DNA from: Xanthomonas dyei
Lineage (GTDB): Bacteria > Pseudomonadota > Gammaproteobacteria > Xanthomonadales > Xanthomonadaceae
Direction: 5' to 3'
DNA length: 64,000 bases
Assembly: GCF_002939865.1 (NCBI RefSeq)
Contig: NZ_MDEE01000024.1
Coordinates: 482-64,481 of the forward strand
Shown: positions 8,333 to 16,984 of the stretch, in pieces
Numbering within the stretch: the first letter of the stretch is position 1
Layout of the letters: each line of letters begins with the position of its first letter
Notes under the pieces: model-generated
What the model saw: the letters and a program-made list of their open reading frames with translations, nothing else
Told to the model about the DNA's origin: nothing
Databases searched by the model: none
Position numbers and translations under genes: made by a program

Positions 8333-8650
8333 TGACGTGGCCGGGGGCTGCGCGCGGCGATGGCTTGCATGGGTGTCGGGCGACGTCATTGCATGCCGAC
8401 ACATTAGCGATCTTAGATGCGCACTCAGCACTGTCATTGCACTGCCCGGTTGCGTGCGCATGCAGCTGAGTGGCTGCACTGCAGCGGCCAATGCACAGCG
8501 TGAGCGTGTTTCAAAACGCCGCTAGAAGCAGCCAGGCGCGGCGAGTGCAGATACCGATACGCAGATGCGTCGCCAGAGATTGCGCGCCACCGTTCCGTTC
8601 CGCCGTCATTCGACGCAGCCCCTGCGTCCAATCCTCCTAGGAGATGTCAC
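8333..8650. other. Intergenic region upstream of methyltransferase gene
   Basis: About 320 bases without a credible gene. Just before the ATG at 8651 there is CTCCTAGGAG (8634-8643), a palindrome that contains the ribosome-binding site AGGAG; folding of this palindrome could hide the site. I see nothing else. Confidence 0.45.
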
Positions 8651-10003
8651 ATGCAGCCTGCCCGTCACGCGATCGCCGAGATGCACGCAGATCTGGATGC
8701 CGTGCTGCAGACCGCGATGCAGGCGCATCGCAGCGGCAAGCTCGACCAAGCCGCGCGGGCGTATGTCCAGCTGCTGGAGGCCCAGCCCGGCCATGCGCAG
8801 GCACTGCATTACCAGGGCGTATTGCTGCATCAGCAAGGCAATAGCGCAGCAGCGGTGGAGGCCATCAGCCAGGCACTGCAACTGGCGCCTGCGCAACCGG
8901 ATGCCTGCAACAACCTGGGCAATGTGCATCGCGAATGCGGCCGGCTGAGCGAGGCCGAGCAGTGCTATCGACGTGCGCTTGCACTGGAACCTGCGCATGC
9001 CGATGCGCTGGCCAATCTGGCCGCCGTGCTCGAAGCGCAGCGCCGCCTCGAGGAAGCCTTCCTGACCTACGCCGCGTTGCTGCACCTCTATCCCGAATCG
9101 GCGCACGCGCACTACCTGCTCGGCGTGTTTCTCCGCAACAACGCGCAAGCCGCCGAGCACCTGCAGCAATCGGTGGAGTGCCTGCAACAGGCCTGCAGCC
9201 TGGCACCGGAGCATTTACACGCACGCGAAGCGCTGGGCACCGGGCTGTACCTGCTCGGCGAACACACCCAGGCGCAGGCGGTCTACCGTGCATGGCTGGC
9301 GCGCGACCCGGGCAATGCCGTGGCCGCGCACATGCTGGCAGCCTGCGGTGGCGCCGCACCGCCGCCACGTGCGGGCGACACCTATGTGCGTGCGCTGTTC
9401 GACGGTTTTGCCGATAGTTTCGACGAGCAACTGCTGCACAATCTGGACTATCGCGCGCCGCAGCGGCTGACCGAGGCGCTGGCCGCCTGTCTGCCTGCGC
9501 CGCAGGCTGCGCTCACCATGTTGGATGCCGGCTGCGGCACCGGGCTGTGCGCACCGCTGCTACGTCCCTATGCGCAGCAACTGGTCGGGGTGGATCTGTC
9601 GCCGGGCATGGTCGCCAAGGCGCGGCAGCGTGGCGGTTACGACGTACTGGAGGTTGCCGAACTCACCGCCTACCTGCAGAGCCGGCATGCGCACTGGGAT
9701 GTCATCGCATCGGCAGACACGCTGGTGTATTTCGGTGCGCTGCAACCGGTGCTCGGCGCTGCAGCCGCTGCGCTGCGGCCGGGCGGGGTGCTGGGCTTTA
9801 CCGTCGAGGCCTTGGAGAGCGACGCCGATGCGGTGGAACTCGATGCCAGCGGCCGCTATCGGCATAGCCATGCGCATGTGCTGGCTGCGCTACATAGCGC
9901 CGGCCTGCAGCCGATTGCCATCGCGTTGGATGTGCTGCGCAGCGAGCGTGGCCAGCCGGTGCATGGCTGGGTCGTGACCGCACGCACAGCTGCACAGCGC
10001 TGA
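8651..10003 (+). CDS. TPR-repeat SAM-dependent methyltransferase
   Basis: A 450-residue protein. Residues about 1-225 are tetratricopeptide repeats (successive units such as ALHYQGVLLHQQGNSAAAVEAI and ACNNLGNVHRECGRLSEAEQCY). Residues about 245-450 are a class I methyltransferase with motif I LDAGCGTGLCAPLL, the acidic SAM contact VGVDLSPGMVAKA, and DVIASADTLVYFG. The TPR half probably binds a protein partner, so protein methylation is plausible. It sits between the PAAR and VgrG genes on the same strand, suggesting a role tied to the T6SS, but no such function is established to my knowledge. A strong AGGAG site supports the start. Confidence 0.85.
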   Translation: MQPARHAIAEMHADLDAVLQTAMQAHRSGKLDQAARAYVQLLEAQPGHAQALHYQGVLLHQQGNSAAAVEAISQALQLAPAQPDACNNLGNVHRECGRLSEAEQCYRRALALEPAHADALANLAAVLEAQRRLEEAFLTYAALLHLYPESAHAHYLLGVFLRNNAQAAEHLQQSVECLQQACSLAPEHLHAREALGTGLYLLGEHTQAQAVYRAWLARDPGNAVAAHMLAACGGAAPPPRAGDTYVRALFDGFADSFDEQLLHNLDYRAPQRLTEALAACLPAPQAALTMLDAGCGTGLCAPLLRPYAQQLVGVDLSPGMVAKARQRGGYDVLEVAELTAYLQSRHAHWDVIASADTLVYFGALQPVLGAAAAALRPGGVLGFTVEALESDADAVELDASGRYRHSHAHVLAALHSAGLQPIAIALDVLRSERGQPVHGWVVTARTAAQR

Positions 10004-10153
10004 GACGAAATGTCGGCTTTGCCGGCTGTACGCGTGTGAGCATGACTCTGGCAGCAGCGGTCCGTTGCCGGCCCGCGGTGGTCTTTGCCGGCCGGTACGT
10101 CGGTGCTGCCGGTCAGCGCGTTGTGCGTTGCCCACTCACCTGTGGATGCTTCG

Positions 10154-12118
10154 ATGCCGCGCACCATCACGCTGCACTCCGATCTTGGCGAGCGCCTGCT
10201 GCTGCACCGCATGCAGGCCAGCGAAGCGTTGGGGCAGCTGTTCGAGTTCCGCATCGAAGCCTTGTGCACGGATGTGCAGCCCAACCTGCGCGCGCTGCTG
10301 GCCACACCGGTCGCCGTCCAGCTGGCCGACGACAACGGCGAGCAACGCTGGTACCACGGCATGGTGGCCACGTGCACGCAGGCCGGCTCCACCGTGATCG
10401 ATGCGCTCCCCTACACCGTGCTCGAGCTGCACGTGGTTCCGCGGCCGTGGTTGCTCACCCAACGCCGCGATTGCCGCATCTATCAGGACATGAGCGTGCC
10501 GGAGATCGTCGCCAGCGTGCTGAGCGAGAGCGGCTACAGCGACATCCAGCAGCGGCTCAGCGCGCACTACCCCAAGCGGGTGTATTGCGTGCAATACCGC
10601 GAAGACGACTTCAGCTTCATCAGCCGGCTGCTGGAGCAGGAAGGCATCTATTACTACTTCACGCATACGCGCAACGCGCACACGCTGGTGCTGTGCGACG
10701 CGCTGGGCGCGCATGCGGTGCGCAACGGGGTGAACACCCTGCCGTACGTACCACCGGACATGCAGCACCGGCGTCTCTTGCGCTCGGTGGTGAGCCAGTG
10801 GCGCAGCGCCCGTGCGCTGCATTCCACACGCCACGCACTCGCCGACTACGACCCGCAGCAACCACGCGCCTCCCTGGTGGCAGAAGTCGCCGCCAGTGGC
10901 GACGAGCTGCACCGGGTCGACGGGTTGGACGTCTTCGATTATCCAGGCCCGCATGCGTTGCAAGCCGATGCCAGCCGCTACGCGCAAGTGCGTAACGAGG
11001 CGGTCAACGTGCAACGCGCCAGCCACCACGCCACCACCAATGCCTGCGGGCTGATGGTCGGTGCGCTGTTCACTTTGCGCGAGCATCCGTGCGCTCCGCT
11101 CAACCAGGAATATCTGGTGCTGTCGGCACAGACCACGCTGGCCGCGCCGGAGCATGGCGACGAGGCGCCGTTTTCCAGCACCGTGCAGGTGATGGAAAGC
11201 CGGCTGCCCTTCCGTAGCCTGCGGCGCACGCCCACGCCCAGCATCGCCGGTCTGCAGACGGCCGTGGTGACCGGTGAGACCGACGAAGACATCGTGGTGG
11301 ATGCACATGGCCGTGTGCAGGTGACCTTCCACTGGGCCAACGCTGCACGCCCGCACGCGGCGCCATCCTGCTGGGTGCGCGTGGCCTCGATGTGGGCGGG
11401 CAAGGGTTGGGGCGCGATGAGCCTGCCGCGGGTGGGGCAGGAAGTGGTGGTGAGCTTTCTGGAAGGCGACCCGGACCGCCCGCTGATCGTAGGAAGCGTC
11501 TACAACGCCGATCACGCCGTGCCGTTCGCCTTGCCGGAAAACAAGACCCAGAGCGGCATGCGTAGCCGCAGCCTGCTCGGCGGTAGCGCGGATTTCAACG
11601 AGCTGCGCTTCGACGACAAGGCCGGCAAAGAAGAAGTCTATCTGCGCGCGCAACGCGACCTGCGCGAAGAAGTGAAGAACGACCACACCGCCATGGTGAC
11701 CAACGACCAGGTGCTCACGGTCAACCACGATCGCAGCGCACGCATCGACAACAACGACAGCGTGGACGTAGGCAAGAAACTGTTGCTCAAGGCCGGCGAA
11801 GAGATCGAACTGGTCACCGGCAGTTCGCGCCTAGTGATGAAGCGCAACGGCGACATCGTGCTCAGCGGCATCAAGATCCTGATCGATGCGACGTCCGAAG
11901 CCAAGACCACCTCGATGGCGATCAAGTTGATTGCCGATGCGCAGCTGCAGGCCACCTCGCCGGCCACCGAGGTGGTGGGCGATGGCACGCTCAAACTGTC
12001 GTCCGGCGGCATGCTCAGCGCCGAAGCCGGCGCATCGGCCACCGTCAAAGGCCCGCTGGTCAACATCAAGGCCGACGCGCTGGTGCAGGTTGCCGGCGGC
12101 CTGATCATGATCGGATGA
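10154..12118 (+). CDS. vgrG: T6SS spike protein VgrG
   Basis: A 654-residue VgrG. The N-terminal gp27-like part begins RTITLHSDLGERLLLHRM and includes DDFSFISRLLEQEGIYYYF. The gp5 OB-fold contains GRVQVTFHWAN, SCWVRVASMWAGKGWGAM, LPRVGQEVVVSFLEGDPDRP and GSVYNADHAVPF. The C-terminal needle ends in a DUF2345-like stretch with repeated strands (LVNIKADALVQVAGGLIMIG). There is no extra toxin domain. VgrG trimers form the spike that carries PAAR and effectors. The ATG at 10154 is chosen because it opens the conserved N-terminus; an upstream start at 10085 would add 23 unrelated residues. The stop overlaps the next gene by ATGA. Confidence 0.94.
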   Translation: MPRTITLHSDLGERLLLHRMQASEALGQLFEFRIEALCTDVQPNLRALLATPVAVQLADDNGEQRWYHGMVATCTQAGSTVIDALPYTVLELHVVPRPWLLTQRRDCRIYQDMSVPEIVASVLSESGYSDIQQRLSAHYPKRVYCVQYREDDFSFISRLLEQEGIYYYFTHTRNAHTLVLCDALGAHAVRNGVNTLPYVPPDMQHRRLLRSVVSQWRSARALHSTRHALADYDPQQPRASLVAEVAASGDELHRVDGLDVFDYPGPHALQADASRYAQVRNEAVNVQRASHHATTNACGLMVGALFTLREHPCAPLNQEYLVLSAQTTLAAPEHGDEAPFSSTVQVMESRLPFRSLRRTPTPSIAGLQTAVVTGETDEDIVVDAHGRVQVTFHWANAARPHAAPSCWVRVASMWAGKGWGAMSLPRVGQEVVVSFLEGDPDRPLIVGSVYNADHAVPFALPENKTQSGMRSRSLLGGSADFNELRFDDKAGKEEVYLRAQRDLREEVKNDHTAMVTNDQVLTVNHDRSARIDNNDSVDVGKKLLLKAGEEIELVTGSSRLVMKRNGDIVLSGIKILIDATSEAKTTSMAIKLIADAQLQATSPATEVVGDGTLKLSSGGMLSAEAGASATVKGPLVNIKADALVQVAGGLIMIG

Positions 12119-12663
12119 GCGCGCCCGAGCTCTCGCTGGCGCAGGCGTGTGCGGACATGCAGCTGTCCGCGCCTGCACGTGCGCAGCTGGGTGCGCCGAT
12201 GGCGCCGCAGGCCGCGGTGCGTGCGTTGCTGGCGCAGGGGTATGGCGAGGATGCGATCAAGCTGCTCGCGCGCCTCTTGCCCAAGCGCTACGCGGTGGCC
12301 TGGCTGTGCCAATGCGCACGCGGCGAAACGCTGGACGAGGAAGACCGTGTCGGCGCCGCGCTGGCCGAGAAATGGGTACGCGACCCCAGCGAAGCGCATC
12401 GCCGCGCCGCGCAGGCGTTTGCGCATGCAGGCGGTTACGTCTCGTTGGGCGCCTGGCTGGCGGCAGCGGTGGCTTGGTCCGGCGGCAGCCTGGCGCCACC
12501 GCAACAGGCCACGCCGGTGCCACCCGCCGAACATCTCACCGCGCGCGCGGTCGCTGCGGCCATTACCTTGCTTGCGGCGCGTGAGCCGGCGCAGCTACAG
12601 GTGCGCCGCAACGGATATGCCGCACATGCGCTGGAGTTGTTGGCCAGTGCGCGCGCGCCATGA
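12115..12663 (+). CDS. DUF6931-like VgrG-linked protein (possible adaptor)
   Basis: A 182-residue, mostly helical, alanine-rich protein translated from an ATGA overlap with vgrG. It has the look of the DUF6931 family (LLAQGYGEDAIKLLARLLPKRYAVAWLC, then VAAAITLLAA with a proline-rich hinge at about 120-140), whose members I know only as uncharacterised. No signal peptide or membrane segment is seen. Coupled translation with VgrG is the pattern shown by T6SS adaptors and effector chaperones, so an adaptor role is a reasonable guess. No toxin motif is visible. The next 590 bases hold no gene, so no obvious partner effector is encoded here. Confidence 0.7.
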   Translation: MSAPELSLAQACADMQLSAPARAQLGAPMAPQAAVRALLAQGYGEDAIKLLARLLPKRYAVAWLCQCARGETLDEEDRVGAALAEKWVRDPSEAHRRAAQAFAHAGGYVSLGAWLAAAVAWSGGSLAPPQQATPVPPAEHLTARAVAAAITLLAAREPAQLQVRRNGYAAHALELLASARAP

Positions 12664-12841
12664 CATCGCCCGTTGGTCATTGCGGCGTGTGCCAGGCAGA
12701 CATGCCGTCCTTGAAGACGCCGGCCACCTCTACCCATTCAATGTTCGCAAGGTTTTCCAGCCACTTGAACATCTTGAGATGTCGATTGTGTTTAAAGCGA
12801 TGACTGCGCCGGTGGCAGAGCGGATGATCTGCGACGCCGCT

Positions 12842-12964
12842 GCAGAGCCCTTGCCCGCCCACCATCGCAGGACATGCCGCACGTATGTCCTCGCAGGCTC
12901 TTACGCGGTATCCGTGCCGCATAAGGTTCCGCGACGGTGGGCGGGCAATGAGCAGTCGAGACGG
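12842..12964. repeat. Hairpin element B, copy 1
   Basis: TTGCCCGCCCACC at 12851-12863 pairs exactly with GGTGGGCGGGCAA at 12936-12948, enclosing about 70 bases. The whole unit, including CAGGACATG, CGTATGTCC and the trailing GAGCAGTCG, is closely related to 45305-45425. Confidence 0.75.
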
Positions 12965-13004
12965 TCGGTGTGCGTAGATCTTCTCAAAGCAGCCGATTTA
13001 CTCC

Positions 13005-13125
13005 CTGGCGCGGTGTTCTCACCGCTTGCGGGAGCGTGTGGCGGCATGGATGCCGCTGCCGAGCCTGCATGGATGGATCCACGGCGTGTCCTGCGAGCGG
13101 TGAGGGCGCCCGCGCCCTCGACCAA
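13005..13125. repeat. Hairpin element A, copy 1
   Basis: A large inverted repeat: CACCGCTTGCGGGA on the left pairs imperfectly with TCCTGCGAGCGGTG on the right, with an inner GCGGCATGGATGCCGC hairpin. It is closely related to 45174-45275. Here B precedes A; at the other locus A precedes B. With element B it accounts for much of the non-coding stretch 12664-13252 before tagH; no coding frame in that stretch is convincing. Confidence 0.75.
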
Positions 13126-13252
13126 ACCCGCTCAGGACCACCTGGGTGACGCTGAGGATGGCTAAACAATCACTGCGCGGCCGCTCGCGACGTTCCATCA
13201 ACCGCACCACGTTTTTCCCTGATATCGATCATCATTTGCAGGAGCCTGTGTC

Positions 13253-14578
13253 GTGTCCAGTTCGCAGTTGATTCTCACCGTGAGCGGCGTGCAGGCCGCG
13301 CAGTTCGGGGCCAGCGCGCAGAAGCGCTTTGCCGGCACCGGCGGCAGCATTGGCCGCTCCGATGAAAGCGATTGGGTGCTGGCGGCGCCGGGCATCTCGC
13401 GCACGCATGCGGTGGTGCGCTTCCTCAACGGCATGTACTTCATCGAAGACCGCAGCACCAATGGCATGTCGCTCAACGGCGTCGCACTCACGCGCGCCGA
13501 CCCGTGTGCGCTGAGCGATGGCGACCGCCTGCAACTGGACAATTTTGAGATCCAGGTGCAGGTGCACTCATTGACCGCCGCGCCCGATCCGACGCCTGCG
13601 TTCGATCCGTTGCTGGACGCCATGGACGACCGCACCCAGGTCGCGCCGCCGCCATCGCCGATACGCAACGCCACGCCTGCCAACGCGCACGCGTTCGACC
13701 TGCTGGACTTCGGTGCCCCGCTTGCGGCGCATCCTGTCACCGACGATCCGCTGGACGGCCTGCTGCTCGGCAGCACGCCACGCGAGCTCGATCCATTGCG
13801 GCTGCTCGACCCATTGCCGGCCCCGCCACCGAGCGTGGCGCCCAGCGCATGGAATCACAGCAACGCCAGCCACGATCACTTCCGCCCGCCGGGCAATGGC
13901 GACACGCGCGCCACGTTGCCGGAAAACTGGGACCTGACGATGGGCGACTTTGCACCGCCATCGTCGGCGGTGCCCGCGCCCACGCCTGCGTCACCGGTTG
14001 CAGCGCCCGCGCCGCAGGCATCAGCCAGCGCGGCTGCATCGACGCTGGCAGTGCCACCGGAGCTGGACCGCATCTTCACCATCGTCGTCGATGGGGTCAT
14101 GGACGTGCTGCGCGCACGCGCCGAAATCAAGAACACCTTCCGCTTGCCGGTGACGGTGATCCAGCGCTCGGAGAACAACCCGCTCAAGTTCGCCGCCACG
14201 GCTGAAGACGCGCTGCAAAAATTGCTGGCGCCGCCAAGCGCTTCGTTCCTGTCCGGTGTGCCTGCCTTCGAGGACGCTTTCGACGACATCCGCTGTCACC
14301 AGATGGCGATGCTGGCCGGCATGCGCGCCGCCTTCGACGCGATGCTGTTCCACTTCAGCCCCGACCGACTGGAACAGGAAGTCGACGCCGGCGGCAAGCG
14401 CCTGAGCTTCGGCGGCAAGGGCCGCTATTGGGAGCGCTATCGCGACAACTTCGAGCAACTGCGCGGCGACCCGGACGACTGCTTCCGCCGTCTGTTCGGC
14501 GACGAATTCGCACGGGCGTACGAAGCGCAGTTGGCGCGGTTGAAATCGGCGCGGCGGCAGCCGGCGCGCGAGCGGTAA
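13253..14578 (+). CDS. tagH: T6SS FHA-domain protein TagH
   Basis: A 441-residue protein starting at GTG with a GGAG ribosome site about 8 bases upstream. Residues about 5-105 are a forkhead-associated domain with the phosphothreonine-binding signature GSIGRSDESDWVL, ISRTHAVVRF and STNGMSLNG. A long proline/alanine linker follows (about 110-260), then the TagH-type C-terminal domain (about 268-430, IFTIVVDGVMDVLRARAEIKN, NPLKFAATAEDAL, FSPDRLEQ, YWERYRDNFEQL). FHA proteins bind phosphorylated partners made by the T6SS Ser/Thr kinase and help assembly. The kinase/phosphatase pair downstream in this locus completes that post-translational switch. Confidence 0.9.
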   Translation: MSSSQLILTVSGVQAAQFGASAQKRFAGTGGSIGRSDESDWVLAAPGISRTHAVVRFLNGMYFIEDRSTNGMSLNGVALTRADPCALSDGDRLQLDNFEIQVQVHSLTAAPDPTPAFDPLLDAMDDRTQVAPPPSPIRNATPANAHAFDLLDFGAPLAAHPVTDDPLDGLLLGSTPRELDPLRLLDPLPAPPPSVAPSAWNHSNASHDHFRPPGNGDTRATLPENWDLTMGDFAPPSSAVPAPTPASPVAAPAPQASASAAASTLAVPPELDRIFTIVVDGVMDVLRARAEIKNTFRLPVTVIQRSENNPLKFAATAEDALQKLLAPPSASFLSGVPAFEDAFDDIRCHQMAMLAGMRAAFDAMLFHFSPDRLEQEVDAGGKRLSFGGKGRYWERYRDNFEQLRGDPDDCFRRLFGDEFARAYEAQLARLKSARRQPARER

Positions 14579-14593
14579 CCCGATCCAGCAGCG

Positions 14594-14661
14594 GTAGGAG
14601 CGTGCCTGAGCGCGACCGAGCCATCCCGGTAACGCCCCGTCGCGCTCAGGCGCGCTCCTAC
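14594..14661. repeat. REP-like inverted repeat between convergent genes
   Basis: GTAGGAGCG and CCTGAGCGCGAC on the left pair with GTCGCGCTCAGG and CGCTCCTAC on the right, giving two long arms with a short bulge. GTAGGAGCG-headed repeats are typical REP elements of Xanthomonas and relatives. It lies between the 3' ends of tagH and the LysR gene and may also end transcription from both sides. Confidence 0.8.
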
Positions 14662-14708
14662 GAAACGCCGCCCGTTCGGCGACGAGTTCGCCCGCGCCTC
14701 GCGCACGC

Positions 14709-15611
14709 TTAGTCCGGCAGCTGCTTGACGAATTCGATGAAGGCCCGCAGCGCCGGTGGCGTGAGGTTATGGTTGGGGTAGTACAGGTACGGCCCCTGAA
14801 ACGGCTGCCACCAGGGACGCAGCACCGGTTCGAGCGCGCCGGACTCCAGATGCGGCTGCAGCCATTGCTCGAACAGATAGATGATCCCGCTGCCTGCGAT
14901 TGCCGATTGAATGGCAAGCTCGATCCCTCCGCCGATTTCCACCAGCAATTGCCCACGCGGAACAATGGTGATCACTTCACCGTTGCGCTCGAACTCCCAA
15001 TCGGCGATCGCACCGCTTGGAAAGCGGGCACGGATGCAGTCGTGGTCGACCAGCGCGCGGGGATGCGTCGGCCGGCCGCGTCTATCCAGGTAACTCGGCG
15101 CCGCGGCCGTGGCGCTGCGCTGCACCCGTGGGCCGATCGGGATGGCCACCATGTCCTGCTGCAGCCGCTCGCCGTAGCGAATGCCCGCATCGCATCCGGC
15201 GGCAACGACGTCGACAAAACTTTCTTCGGTCAGGATCTCCACGCTGATGTCCGGATGCGCCGCCATGAACGGTGGAATGATCCGCGGCATCACCAGGTTG
15301 GCGGCACTGATCGGCACGTTGAGCCGAAGCGTTCCCGTTGGCGTGTTGCGGAACGCGCTCATCACGTCCTTGGCGCCATCCAGTTCGATCAAGGCAGGCT
15401 CGACGCGGGCCAGCAATGCCTTGCCCGCGTCGGTCAGCACGACGCTGCGCGTGGTGCGGTTGAACAGCCGCACGCCGAGCCAGGATTCCAGGCGCTTGAT
15501 CGCATCGCTGAAGTTGGAGGCGCTGCCGCCGGCGCTCTTGGCCGCCTGGCGAAAACCGCCGGCGCGCGCAACGCGCACAAAGGCCTCCATCTCTGCCAAG
15601 CGGCTGCTCAT
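14709..15611 (-). CDS. LysR family transcriptional regulator
   Basis: A 300-residue LysR-type regulator with the N-terminal winged helix (SRLAEMEAFVRVARAGGF, FSDAIKRLESWLGVRLFNRTTRSVVLTDAG) and a periplasmic-binding-protein-like sensor half (TGTLRLNVPISAANLVMPRIIPPFMAAHPDI). The start at 15611 places the family's usual N-terminus; the frame is open further upstream to 15710 without conserved sequence. It is divergent from the aldo/keto reductase gene 206 bases away, the usual arrangement for a LysR protein controlling its neighbour. Together they look like a two-gene insertion between T6SS genes. The inducer is unknown. Confidence 0.9.
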   Translation of the reverse strand: MSSRLAEMEAFVRVARAGGFRQAAKSAGGSASNFSDAIKRLESWLGVRLFNRTTRSVVLTDAGKALLARVEPALIELDGAKDVMSAFRNTPTGTLRLNVPISAANLVMPRIIPPFMAAHPDISVEILTEESFVDVVAAGCDAGIRYGERLQQDMVAIPIGPRVQRSATAAAPSYLDRRGRPTHPRALVDHDCIRARFPSGAIADWEFERNGEVITIVPRGQLLVEIGGGIELAIQSAIAGSGIIYLFEQWLQPHLESGALEPVLRPWWQPFQGPYLYYPNHNLTPPALRAFIEFVKQLPD

Positions 15612-15817
15612 TGTTCGAATTTCCGTACAGGATGTCCAGTTTGTACCTGATTGTCGCACAGGGGTAGCGCCCGTACATTGGCCATGCACCTCGCAGTCGA
15701 GGTCTTTCATCGCCGCAGTCAGCGCGCCGCAGTGGCTCGGTCTCGCAGCGCGTTGCAGCCCTGTTACCGGAAAGATCCGGCACAGCTACTGCGCTCACTC
15801 AACTCAAGGACACTCCC

Positions 15818-16708
15818 ATGCACAGCACGACGCGTCTTGGTGGCAGCTTTACCCTGCCCGGCACGACCCTTAGCCTCAAGCGGATGGGCTACGGCACCAT
15901 GCAGCTACCCGGCCCGCACGTATGGGGCCCGCCGCGCGACAAGGCAGCAGCTCTGGCAGTGCTGCGCGAAGCGATTGCGCTAGGTGCCAATCACATCGAT
16001 ACGGCCGCGTTCTACGGGCCGCATATCGCCAACGCACTGATCCGCGAAGCGCTGCATCCTTACAGCGACGAATTGGTGATCGTCACCAAGATCGGCATCC
16101 GCCGGGGAAGCGATGCCTCCTGGAACATCGATCTCTCGCCCGAAAGCCTGACGCGGCAGGTGCATGACAACCTCGCCAGTCTCGGTCTGGAGGCACTGGA
16201 TGTCGTCAATTTGCGGCTGGGCGCACCGATGGAGACCGACGAGCGCTCCATCGCCGAGCCGGTTGCGTGCCTGGCCGAGCTGCAACGCCAGGGCCTGGTG
16301 CGCCATATCGGTCTGAGCAACGTCACCGCGGGGCAGGTCGCGCAGGCGCAGTCGCTGGCCAAGATCGTGTGTGTGCAGAACCACTACAACCTGGTCAAAC
16401 GCGACGATGACGCCCTGATCGATTCGCTTGCGCAACAAGGCATCGCCTACGTTCCGTTTTTTCCGCTGGGCGGCTTTTCACCGCTGCAATCGGACCGACT
16501 GTCGGCCGTTGCCAAGCAGATCGGTGCAACCGCGAAACAGGTGGCGCTTGCCTGGTTACTGCAGCGTTCGCCGAACATCCTGGTGATCGCCGGCACCTCC
16601 TCCGTGCCGCATCTGTGGGAGAACTTCGCGGCTTCTGCGCTGACCCTGTCCGCAGAGCAGGTGGCGACGTTGGACGGTATTGCGACCGAGGTCGGTACCT
16701 CGCACTGA
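15818..16708 (+). CDS. Aldo/keto reductase
   Basis: A 296-residue TIM-barrel reductase of the aldo/keto reductase family. Visible features are the strand-1 start LKRMGYGTMQLPG, the catalytic region NHIDTAAFYG with Asp and Tyr, the lysine of LVIVTKIGI, GLVRHIGLSNV, QNHYNLVKR, and the C-terminal NADPH-binding stretch ILVIAGTSSVPHLWENF. It probably reduces aldehydes or ketones with NADPH. Likely controlled by the divergent LysR gene. Nothing links it directly to type VI secretion. Confidence 0.9.
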   Translation: MHSTTRLGGSFTLPGTTLSLKRMGYGTMQLPGPHVWGPPRDKAAALAVLREAIALGANHIDTAAFYGPHIANALIREALHPYSDELVIVTKIGIRRGSDASWNIDLSPESLTRQVHDNLASLGLEALDVVNLRLGAPMETDERSIAEPVACLAELQRQGLVRHIGLSNVTAGQVAQAQSLAKIVCVQNHYNLVKRDDDALIDSLAQQGIAYVPFFPLGGFSPLQSDRLSAVAKQIGATAKQVALAWLLQRSPNILVIAGTSSVPHLWENFAASALTLSAEQVATLDGIATEVGTSH

Positions 16709-16984
16709 AGTGCACCGCGTGCGCAGTTACCGCAGTTCGCAGTTCGCAGTTCGCTGCCGAGACTGCAGGACGCACTTGCCATGCGTGCCGTGTCGGCGCG
16801 CTTGGCAGATCCCTGGACCGCGGCCGCTCACAGCCCTTCAATGCATGACGGGCTGACGGCCGTCTGTCCAAACCACATGCCGTGCAATGCCACGCGCAAG
16901 GCAACGCATCGCTATGATAGGCCAAGTGCAGCTGCGCGTCTGCCCAGCCGGATTTATTGCAATCAGCGCCGGCAACAACGCATC

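Noticed and set aside
16726-16755. Short GCAGTTC tandem repeats after the aldo/keto reductase.
   Set aside because: Only about three copies in a non-coding spacer; no role can be argued.
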